In this document: positions 53,387 through 59,376 of the stretch, in pieces | Position numbering within the stretch: position 1 is the stretch's first letter | Layout: each line of letters begins with the position of its first letter | NCBI GenBank assembly: GCA_903923905.1 | Contig: CAIXZH010000111.1 | Span: 1-59,376 of the forward strand | Origin: an uncultured Bacteroidia bacterium | GTDB lineage: Bacteria; Bacteroidota; Bacteroidia; Bacteroidales; Prolixibacteraceae | Reading direction: 5' to 3' | Length of the DNA: 59,376 bases | The notes under the pieces: generated by a model | What the model saw: only the letters and a program-made list of their open reading frames with translations | What the model was told of the DNA's origin: nothing | Databases searched by the model: none | Position numbers and translations under genes: made by a program

Positions 53387-54143
53387 CCCTTCTTCGAAAC
53401 TCAGCACAGATTACCGAAGTGGCTACTGCAACATTTAATGATTCGGAGGTGAGATCACCAGGTGGAAATGAGGGAATATTGATCTTTCTCGATATCAAAT
53501 GTGAAACAACATCCGAGATGCCATTCCCTTCGTTTCCCATTACAATCAGGCCATTTTCAGTCAGTTCATACTGATAAAGGTTTTCCCCCTCCAGAAAAGC
53601 ACCGTAAATGGGAATAGTTAGCATTATTGCCTGTTCAAGAAATCCGGTTAAAGAAACATAGTGAATTTTCACCCTTGTGAAGGCCCCCATTGTGGCTTGC
53701 ACTACTTTGGGATTATAGATATCGGCGCAGTTTTCTGAGCAGATTATATTTCTGATTCCAAACCAGTCGGCAAGCCGAACAATGGTTCCAAGATTTCCGG
53801 GATCCTGAATTTCATCCAAAACCAACGTTAGATTTTTGCAGATTTCATCCCAACTGATCTCCGATTTGGGAATCCTGCACAAGGCAATAATTTCGGGTAC
53901 TGTTTTTAAAAAACTTATTCGGGCAAGTTCTTCCTTATCAGCTATTTCAATTTTTAGGTCTGGTTTGTAAATAATTACTTCAGCGGCACTATTACTTGTA
54001 CAATAAACCTCTGCAACATCATAATCTGATTGAAGCAGGTCTAATACAAGTTTTTTCCCCTCAGCAGCAAACAGACCGGTTGCTAACCTGTTTTTTTTCA
54101 AATCGAGAGACCTGATCAGTTTTATTTTATTTTTTGACAACAC
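53370..54143 (-). CDS. SpoU/TrmH family RNA 2'-O-methyltransferase
   Basis: A 257-residue enzyme with the knotted SPOUT fold. Motifs: LVLDEIQDPGNLGTIVRLAD (motif 1), TMGAFTRVKIH (motif 2) and LIVMGNEGNGIS followed by SLNVAVATSVICAEFRRR (motif 3, knot). It methylates a ribose in rRNA or tRNA. GTG at 54143 is used: the TTG at 54164 lies upstream of the likely transcript start, since a TATTTTTG -7 element is on the minus strand at 54174-54167, and the protein then begins MLSKNKIKLIRSL as relatives do. It converges with the FAD oxidoreductase, overlapping by 17 bp. Confidence 0.9.
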   Translation of the reverse strand: MLSKNKIKLIRSLDLKKNRLATGLFAAEGKKLVLDLLQSDYDVAEVYCTSNSAAEVIIYKPDLKIEIADKEELARISFLKTVPEIIALCRIPKSEISWDEICKNLTLVLDEIQDPGNLGTIVRLADWFGIRNIICSENCADIYNPKVVQATMGAFTRVKIHYVSLTGFLEQAIMLTIPIYGAFLEGENLYQYELTENGLIVMGNEGNGISDVVSHLISRKINIPSFPPGDLTSESLNVAVATSVICAEFRRRVICKG

Positions 54144-54233
54144 GGATTTAATGATTTGGAACAACCCAAAAATAATCCATTTTTAATTTGTCAGGTTAAT
54201 TATCTTTGTTTAAGTTTTAAAAGGAGAATAAAT

Positions 54234-56573
54234 TTGGGAATTCGGGTTAAATATCAGGTAGGGATGATGGTGGTTGCTTTGGCAGCTGTAATGTTGTCTT
54301 CTTGCAGGGCAACTAAAAATGTTCCTGATAATCAGTACTTATTGGTGAAATCTCAAATTTTGGTGGACAATAAGTTTATTGATAAAATTGAATTAAAAAC
54401 TTATCTGAAACAGAAGCCCAACACCAGAATATTTGGTTTTTGGCGCTTTCATCTCGGCTTATACAACCTTTCCAACCCTAAAAAGGAAGATGACCTGTTT
54501 AAAAGAATAGGGGAAGCTCCTGTGATTTATAGCCCGGACCTCACCGAACGGTCAAAGGTTGAATTTACCAGGTACATGCATAATAAAGGGTATTATCAGG
54601 CTAGAGTTACTGACACGGTAGTATTAAAAAAGAATAAGAAGGCAGAGGTTTATTATAAGATTTTAACCAGTACTCCGCATTTGATCAAGCTTTACCAGAC
54701 GGAGATCAGGGATAAGGGCCTGAGAGAATTAAGCAATCGGGATTCTTTAAAGACTCTGATTAAATTGAATGGTCGTTTCGATACCGATGTTTTGGCTGAT
54801 GAGGGGAAAAGGATATTGAATAATTTTCAGAATAACGGGTTTTTCAGGGCCAATAAAAGCGAGATATATTTTGAAGCTGACACACTCAAAGGTCCAAAGA
54901 GTGTAAAACTGAAGCTGGTCGTTGCGAAGGAGAATATTTCGGATGACCCGGATGAAATAGTGGAAAGAGATCATCAAAAATACACTTTCAGGAATTTTTA
55001 TTTTTATACTAATTATGAGTCTCAAAAGCAACAAGCATCGGCCGACCATAAAAGTGACATAAAAGAGACGAAAAACGATACAGTTAAAATTGGGAATCAA
55101 TACTTTATTTCAAATGGGAAGCTGAAGTATCGCCCCGAAATGCTTCTGAATGTGAATCATATTGCAGACAAGAAATACTATAGCGTTCATCTTGTTGAAA
55201 GAACTTACAATGATCTTTTTTCTTTACGTTTATTTAAACTGATCAACATCCGGTTTCTTGAAACGAATAAAAAAGATCCTGAGGGTAATCCCACACTCGA
55301 TTGTATTATCCAGCTTACACCATCTGTCCTGCAGTCTTATTCCGTCTCTGCTGAAGGGACCAACTCCCTGGGAAACTTTGGAGTTGCTGGTAATCTGGGT
55401 TATCAGCATAAAAATGTCTTTAGAGGTGGAGAGCTGCTTGATGTCGTTCTAACGGGTGCTACAGAGAAGCAAAAATATGGAGCGGGTGATTCCATAACGA
55501 CTTTTCATTCGTTTCAGACCGGCATCGAGACAAAGGTCACATTGCCCAAGTTTCTGGCTCCATTAAAACCGGCCGCTTTTTTCCGTTTTGCAACACCACA
55601 AACGCTAATGAGCCTTTCCTATAATTACCAGCGCAGTCCTGACTATACCCGGACAGTTATCCGGGCTAGTCTGGGATATCAGTGGAAATCTTCTGAATAT
55701 ATAACTCATAGGTTCAATCTGGTCGATCTCAATGTGGTCAAAATGTTTGCCTATGATTCTACTTTTATATCCCAGATTGAGAATCTCTATATTAAAAGCT
55801 CCTATACCGATCATACTATTTCAGCCTGGAATTACATTTTCACCCGCAACACCCAAAATATTCAGAAACAGTCAAATTATAATTACTTAAGGGCATCTTT
55901 TGAAACTGCCGGAACTTTAATATATGAAGGGAGTAAGCTTTTTAACCGTAGTCTTCATCCGAGTGATTTACAGGGAAATAGGACCTATAATTTTCTTGGA
56001 ACTCCATTTGCCCAGTATTTTAAAACTGATCTGGAATACCGCAAAGGATTTGTTATAGATAAATATGACCGGTTTGTATTCCGGACTTTTTCCGGAATCG
56101 CGATACCGTTTGGCAATTCCGATCAGGTTCCATTCGAAAGAAAATACTTTACGGGAGGTGCCAATGGAATCAGGGCCTGGCCGGTGAGAACCCTTGGTCC
56201 CGGGTCTTATAAATTAGGTGCCAGCGAATTCCCTAATGAGGCTGGGGATATTAAACTTGAAGCGAATGCTGAATACCGTTTTGCAATGATCGGTCCCATG
56301 GAAGGCGCTCTGTTTGTTGATATGGGAAATATCTGGTCGTTAAAAGACAATCGTCCGGGAGCTGAATTCGCATTTTCAAGATTTTATAAAGAGATAGCAA
56401 TTGGTCCCGGAGCCGGTTTAAGATATAATTTTTCATTTGTCATTATCCGGGTGGATATGGGGTTCAAACTGCATGATCCTTCCCTTAATGAGGGATTACG
56501 ATGGATTCCGGCAAATCAGTTTTTCACTAAAAGTAATTTCAATCTGGCTTTTGCAATCGGTTACCCTTTCTGA
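54234..56573 (+). CDS. tamL: lipidated Omp85/TamA-like outer-membrane assembly protein (TamL)
   Basis: A protein of about 779 residues. After a hydrophobic segment (VGMMVVALAAVMLSSC) the lipobox LSSC marks it as a lipoprotein, the hallmark of TamL, the Bacteroidota variant of TamA. Two or three POTRA-like segments follow (LDCIIQLTPSVLQSYSV closes them), then a D15-type barrel with the conserved FTGGANGIRAWPVRTLGPGS motif (IRAW replaces the usual VRGF). TTG at 54234 is chosen: it has AAGGAG 8 bp upstream and lies 26 bp past a TATCTTTG -7 element (54201-54208), which excludes the TTG at 54156. It helps insert proteins or lipids into the outer membrane, usually with TamB. Confidence 0.85.
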   Translation: MGIRVKYQVGMMVVALAAVMLSSCRATKNVPDNQYLLVKSQILVDNKFIDKIELKTYLKQKPNTRIFGFWRFHLGLYNLSNPKKEDDLFKRIGEAPVIYSPDLTERSKVEFTRYMHNKGYYQARVTDTVVLKKNKKAEVYYKILTSTPHLIKLYQTEIRDKGLRELSNRDSLKTLIKLNGRFDTDVLADEGKRILNNFQNNGFFRANKSEIYFEADTLKGPKSVKLKLVVAKENISDDPDEIVERDHQKYTFRNFYFYTNYESQKQQASADHKSDIKETKNDTVKIGNQYFISNGKLKYRPEMLLNVNHIADKKYYSVHLVERTYNDLFSLRLFKLINIRFLETNKKDPEGNPTLDCIIQLTPSVLQSYSVSAEGTNSLGNFGVAGNLGYQHKNVFRGGELLDVVLTGATEKQKYGAGDSITTFHSFQTGIETKVTLPKFLAPLKPAAFFRFATPQTLMSLSYNYQRSPDYTRTVIRASLGYQWKSSEYITHRFNLVDLNVVKMFAYDSTFISQIENLYIKSSYTDHTISAWNYIFTRNTQNIQKQSNYNYLRASFETAGTLIYEGSKLFNRSLHPSDLQGNRTYNFLGTPFAQYFKTDLEYRKGFVIDKYDRFVFRTFSGIAIPFGNSDQVPFERKYFTGGANGIRAWPVRTLGPGSYKLGASEFPNEAGDIKLEANAEYRFAMIGPMEGALFVDMGNIWSLKDNRPGAEFAFSRFYKEIAIGPGAGLRYNFSFVIIRVDMGFKLHDPSLNEGLRWIPANQFFTKSNFNLAFAIGYPF

Positions 56574-56627
56574 TTTTAATTGATTATATTTGATTTTAAA
56601 GATTCTTTAAAATCAAACGATTATCGG

Positions 56628-57554
56628 ATGAAAAACAGGTGGATTCGTGAACTTTTTAGTTTCTCCAGGACCGAACGAACCGGAATAATTGCTTTGCTTT
56701 CGGTCATCTTTCTATTGATTTTAGCGGGTCTGATAATTCCTTTGTTTTTTCATGGCGATCAGACAGACTTCTCAAAGTGGGAAGCCGAGATTAACACCTA
56801 TTTATCAAAAATAGAAAATAAGAATCCCTGTCCAAAGAGACTAAATTTGGTTGCATTCGATCCTAACCGGATAGATTCTGTCTCGCTGGTTGATATGGGT
56901 TTACCGTTAAACCTTGTTGTCAACTGGGTTAAATACCTTGACAAAGGGGGAAGATTTAAAGATAAAACAGGAATAAGGAGAATTTTCGGGATGACTTCCC
57001 AATTGTTTGAGCAAATGGATTCTTTCATCCTAATTCCGGAAAAAACAGTCACAAATTTTAAACCGGCAGTTGAAACCCTCGTCACCAAATCACCGGAAAG
57101 GTTTAAAGGAGATACAATTTTTCATTCTGCCTATGCCCGGAAAGGAAAACCCGAAGAGATCAATTTGGAATTAAACCGCACTGATTCAACCAAATTAGTG
57201 CTGATTAGAGGTATTGGTCCTGTTTTGGCCTCCAGGATTATCCGTTACAGAAGACTTCTTGGGGGATTCTATGCTGTTACCCAACTAAAAGAGGTTTATG
57301 GATTGAATAAGGAGAATTTGCCACCAGCGATAGCTTGCCTGAGTGTTGATCCCTCTTTACTTAAGAAGTTTAATATCAATTTTTCGACGGTTCAGGAACT
57401 GGGCCATCATCCATATATCGGATATCAAACAGCGCGTAAGTTAGTCAGATTAAGGGATAAACGGGGGAAGTTTTTATCTCCGGAGGATCTTTCATCCGCA
57501 GTATCCGCTGATTCTTTAACCAGGCTAATACCCTATCTGAAGTTTTCTCAATAA
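56628..57554 (+). CDS. helix-hairpin-helix protein, ComEA-like, membrane-anchored
   Basis: A 308-residue protein from the ATG at 56628; a TATATTTG -7 element at 56585-56592 lies in the longer frame, which is therefore rejected. It has one transmembrane helix (GIIALLSVIFLLILAGLIIP) and a periplasmic part with several helix-hairpin-helix repeats: VSLVDMGLPLNLVVNWVKYL, TKLVLIRGIGPVLASRIIRY and IGYQTARKLVRLRDKRGKFL. Such ComEA-like proteins bind DNA non-specifically; in Bacteroidota the role of this membrane form is unproven. It follows tamL by 54 bp. Confidence 0.82.
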   Translation: MKNRWIRELFSFSRTERTGIIALLSVIFLLILAGLIIPLFFHGDQTDFSKWEAEINTYLSKIENKNPCPKRLNLVAFDPNRIDSVSLVDMGLPLNLVVNWVKYLDKGGRFKDKTGIRRIFGMTSQLFEQMDSFILIPEKTVTNFKPAVETLVTKSPERFKGDTIFHSAYARKGKPEEINLELNRTDSTKLVLIRGIGPVLASRIIRYRRLLGGFYAVTQLKEVYGLNKENLPPAIACLSVDPSLLKKFNINFSTVQELGHHPYIGYQTARKLVRLRDKRGKFLSPEDLSSAVSADSLTRLIPYLKFSQ

Positions 57555-57605
57555 TTCAGCGGTTCATTCTTTGCATCAGATTTATAATATTTTTTAGTCT
57601 TATAG

Positions 57606-57636
57606 TTTGATTAGTAATATAAAATTCATAGCTTTG
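57606..57636 (+). promoter_or_regulatory. rpsU promoter
   Basis: TTTG (57606-57609), 19-bp spacer, TAGCTTTG (57629-57636): an ideal Bacteroidota promoter. The start of transcription would be near 57643, 42 bp before the rpsU ATG. Confidence 0.85.
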
Positions 57637-57684
57637 CCGACCGAAATATTGAATAATCTTAATAAAAACAAAACAAAGAATTGT

Positions 57685-57876
57685 ATGATTGTTATTCCAG
57701 TTAAAGACGGCGAAAACATTGAGCGGGCTTTGAAGCGCTTCAAAAGAAAAATTGAAAAAACAGGAGTTGTAAAAGAGCTTCGCAATCGTCAGGCTTTTGA
57801 AAAACCATCAATAACCCGCCGTACTGAGATCAAAAAGGCGATCTATATTGAAGATTTACAGCGGTCAGAAGAATAA
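57685..57876 (+). CDS. rpsU: 30S ribosomal protein S21
   Basis: A 63-residue basic protein beginning MIVIPVKDGENIERALKRFK at the ATG at 57685, with the usual KIEKTGVVKELRNRQAFEKP core and a C-terminal RRTEIKKAIYIEDLQRSEE. The longer frame to 57607 would run through the promoter and is rejected. S21 sits near the 3' end of 16S rRNA in the small subunit and is known to mask the anti-Shine-Dalgarno sequence in Bacteroidota ribosomes. It heads the rpsU-xerC-hpf group, a common arrangement in the phylum. Confidence 0.96.
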   Translation: MIVIPVKDGENIERALKRFKRKIEKTGVVKELRNRQAFEKPSITRRTEIKKAIYIEDLQRSEE

Positions 57877-57956
57877 ACCTATCCGAAATTTTTTTTTTTA
57901 GGTGAAACGGTATTTTTTTCGTATCTTGAGTGCGAAAATCATTCTCGCCTGAAATA

Positions 57957-58838
57957 ATGAATCTGGAACTTTTTCTTAGTTACCTCAAATACGAAAAGCG
58001 GTATTCAACTCACACCATCACCGCCTACGAGAATGACCTCGGCCAATTTGTTTTATTTGGAAAGAAACTGGTTGAGGATTTTCATGTAGAAGAGGCCGAT
58101 TATCATTTGATTCGTGAATGGGTAATTTCCTTAATGAATCATGGTACTTTAGCTAGAAGTGTAAACCGAAAGCTTTCTACACTTAAAACTTTTTATAAGT
58201 TTCTTATGCGGGAAGGGGTCATTGTCAAAAATCCAACAGAACATGTGACAATGCCCAAGATGGCGAAAAAATTACCTGAATTTGTTCAGGAGAAAGAGAT
58301 TAACCAGCTTCTTGACGGACCGTTTTTTACCGATGATTTTGAAGGAATTCGGGATAAAGCGGTGGTTTCGCTTTTCTATGGAACAGGAATCCGGTTGTCC
58401 GAATTGGTGGGTATCCGATTTTCAGATCTAAACCTGAGCGAGAAAGTTGTGAAAGTAAACGGGAAAAGGAATAAGGAACGTCTGGTCCCTTTCCCGCTTG
58501 AAATTTCAACCACTTTGAAGGATTACATCGCACTGAGAAATGAGCTATTCCCTTTCTCTGAAAACATTCTTTTTCTAACCGGAAGTGGTGAACCAGCCTA
58601 CAACAAATTAATCTACCGAATTGTTAAAAGACAGTTATCACTTGTAACAACAATTGATAAAAAGAGTCCGCATATTTTAAGACACAGTTATGCGACACAT
58701 TTGCTGAACAGAGGAGCAGATTTGAATGCCATCAAAGAGTTGCTTGGGCATGCAAATCTTGCAGCAACGCAAGTTTACACGCATACTTCGTTCGAACAGT
58801 TAAAAAAGGTCTACAAACAGGCTCATCCAAGAGCTTAA
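57957..58838 (+). CDS. xerC: tyrosine recombinase XerC-like
   Basis: A 293-residue tyrosine recombinase from the ATG at 57957. The N-terminal SAM-like core-binding domain (LSYLKYEKRYSTHTITAYEN) precedes the catalytic domain with Arg in GTGIRLSELVG (near residue 144), HILRHSYATHLL (His-x-x-Arg near 238), GHANL (near 264) and the nucleophile Tyr in QVYTHTS (near 273). It resolves chromosome dimers at dif. A truncated -7 motif TATCTTG precedes it. It lies between rpsU and hpf, the usual chromosomal setting, so it is not a mobile integrase. Confidence 0.92.
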   Translation: MNLELFLSYLKYEKRYSTHTITAYENDLGQFVLFGKKLVEDFHVEEADYHLIREWVISLMNHGTLARSVNRKLSTLKTFYKFLMREGVIVKNPTEHVTMPKMAKKLPEFVQEKEINQLLDGPFFTDDFEGIRDKAVVSLFYGTGIRLSELVGIRFSDLNLSEKVVKVNGKRNKERLVPFPLEISTTLKDYIALRNELFPFSENILFLTGSGEPAYNKLIYRIVKRQLSLVTTIDKKSPHILRHSYATHLLNRGADLNAIKELLGHANLAATQVYTHTSFEQLKKVYKQAHPRA

Positions 58839-58841
58839 ATT

Positions 58842-58849
58842 AAAGGAGG
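58842..58849 (+). promoter_or_regulatory. strong Shine-Dalgarno site for hpf
   Basis: AAAGGAGG lies 7 bp before the hpf ATG. A full SD is unusual in this phylum, where the anti-SD is generally masked by ribosomal proteins, including S21 encoded two genes upstream. Confidence 0.75.
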
Positions 58850-58856
58850 AAAAATT

Positions 58857-59159
58857 ATGGACGTAAAAGTACAGAGTGTTCATTTCAAAGCCGACCAGAA
58901 GCTGATCGACTTTTGCGAAAAGCGAATCAACAAACTTGATCTTTTTTTTGAAGGAGTTATAGGGTCAGAAGTGATTCTTAAACTCGAAAAAGACGAAGAT
59001 CAGGAGAATAAAGTGGCTGAAATTAAACTATCTGTCCCGGCAAATGAATATTTATTTGCAAAAAAACAGGCTAAAACCTTCGAAGAGGCTGTTGATCTGG
59101 CAGTGGATGCGCTTCGCAAACAGCTAGATAAATATAAAATGAAAGTCAAATCCAAATAA
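58857..59159 (+). CDS. hpf: ribosome hibernation promoting factor (HPF/RaiA family)
   Basis: A 100-residue protein of the short HPF/YfiA class: MDVKVQSVHFKADQKLIDFC, EVILKLEKDEDQENKVAEIK and FEEAVDLAVDALRKQLDKYK show the beta-alpha-beta-beta-beta-alpha fold. It binds the decoding centre of idle ribosomes and stabilises them, so it is likely induced in stationary phase. It follows xerC by 18 bp and shares its transcript. The following 118 bp up to tRNA-Tyr carry a TAAATTTG -7 element at 59206-59213 for the tRNA. Confidence 0.92.
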   Translation: MDVKVQSVHFKADQKLIDFCEKRINKLDLFFEGVIGSEVILKLEKDEDQENKVAEIKLSVPANEYLFAKKQAKTFEEAVDLAVDALRKQLDKYKMKVKSK

Positions 59160-59277
59160 TTTTTAAAAAAGTAATTTAATTAGCTTTTAAGAAAAAAAAA
59201 TAGTTTAAATTTGCAGACCATTTTTGAGGCACGATTCTTTAAAATGGTCTGTTCTTTTAGGAATTGAAATGCAATAT

Positions 59278-59360
59278 GGGGAGATACCAAAGCGGCCAAC
59301 TGGGGCAGACTGTAAATCTGCTGGCGTATGCCTTCGTAGGTTCGAATCCTGCTCTCCCCA
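59278..59360 (+). tRNA. tRNA-Tyr (anticodon GTA), copy 2
   Basis: An 83-nt class II tRNA, GGGGAGA/TCTCCCC acceptor, anticodon GTA, long variable arm GGCGTATGCC. It is one base different from the copy at 35637-35719. The discriminator A is followed by CCA (59361-59363), which may be encoded or fortuitous. In related genomes tRNA-Thr, tRNA-Tyr and others follow hpf and lead to tuf; the window ends before that can be checked. Confidence 0.97.
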
Positions 59361-59376
59361 CCATGCACGAGACGTA

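Noticed and set aside
57957-58838. Tyrosine recombinase as a sign of an integrated mobile element
   Set aside because: It sits in the conserved rpsU-xerC-hpf setting with normal composition and no attachment repeats, so it is the housekeeping Xer recombinase.

Overview
The window comes from a member of the phylum Bacteroidota, most likely a free-living or anaerobic Bacteroidia lineage (Bacteroidales/Marinilabiliales-like; the family cannot be fixed from sequence alone). The reasons are the many TAnnTTTG -7 promoter elements (four with a TTTG -33 box 19-21 nt upstream), the short RpoD-type sigma factor, a Rho factor with a long N-terminal insertion, PorT (type IX secretion), a lipidated Omp85 protein of the TamL kind, a tmRNA tag GENNFALAA, and genes such as DUF4199, DUF6165 and rpsU-xerC-hpf in an order typical of the phylum. 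A large pyruvate:ferredoxin oxidoreductase suggests anaerobic or fermentative metabolism.

Region 1 (1-18969) is an accessory carbohydrate-degradation island, all on the + strand: the 3' end of a GH38-like alpha-mannosidase, two uroporphyrinogen-decarboxylase-like proteins around an MFS sugar transporter, a secreted (alpha/alpha)6 glycosidase, a large orphan membrane protein, two sialidase-fold proteins, a TIM-barrel glycosidase, a Tat-exported Gfo/Idh/MocA oxidoreductase and a GH35-like beta-galactosidase. No SusC/SusD pair is visible. The combination would suit stripping of sialylated, galactosylated, mannosylated glycans (inference). The island carries intergenic inverted-repeat arrays, a hairpin array, and an interrupting AAA/DUF4143 ATPase.

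Region 2 (19000-24700) is housekeeping RNA and translation: tRNA-dihydrouridine synthase, TrhO and RicT in a minus-strand operon, then rpe and tmRNA, then a small periplasmic protein. A lone secreted GH78 alpha-rhamnosidase follows (24825-27125).

Region 3 (27161-35217) holds rpoD and rho, divergently transcribed, a second AAA_14/DUF4143 ATPase with an altered Walker B motif, and nifJ. Region 4 (35218-36000) has a 243-bp nested inverted-repeat (REP/MITE-like) element next to a minus-strand stable-RNA operon: SRP RNA, tRNA-Thr, tRNA-Tyr, tRNA-Gly from one canonical promoter.

Region 5 (36300-50290) is mixed: membrane protein, GT2 glycosyltransferase, flavin-reductase-like protein, a nitronate monooxygenase plus paired M16 peptidases, a helical stress-type protein, a decayed ParDE-type toxin-antitoxin pair, gapA, a nitroreductase, an LPS-core kinase and heptosyltransferase pair, DUF6165, an SDR enzyme and an AIR-synthase-like protein. 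Region 6 (50293-59376) runs from the translationally coupled ubiE-porT-FAD oxidoreductase operon through an SpoU methyltransferase, tamL, a helix-hairpin-helix protein, rpsU, xerC and hpf to a second tRNA-Tyr.

Several start codons were moved downstream of the longest open frame because a TAnnTTTG promoter element lies over the upstream candidate. All assignments come from reading motifs by eye; no database search was run.
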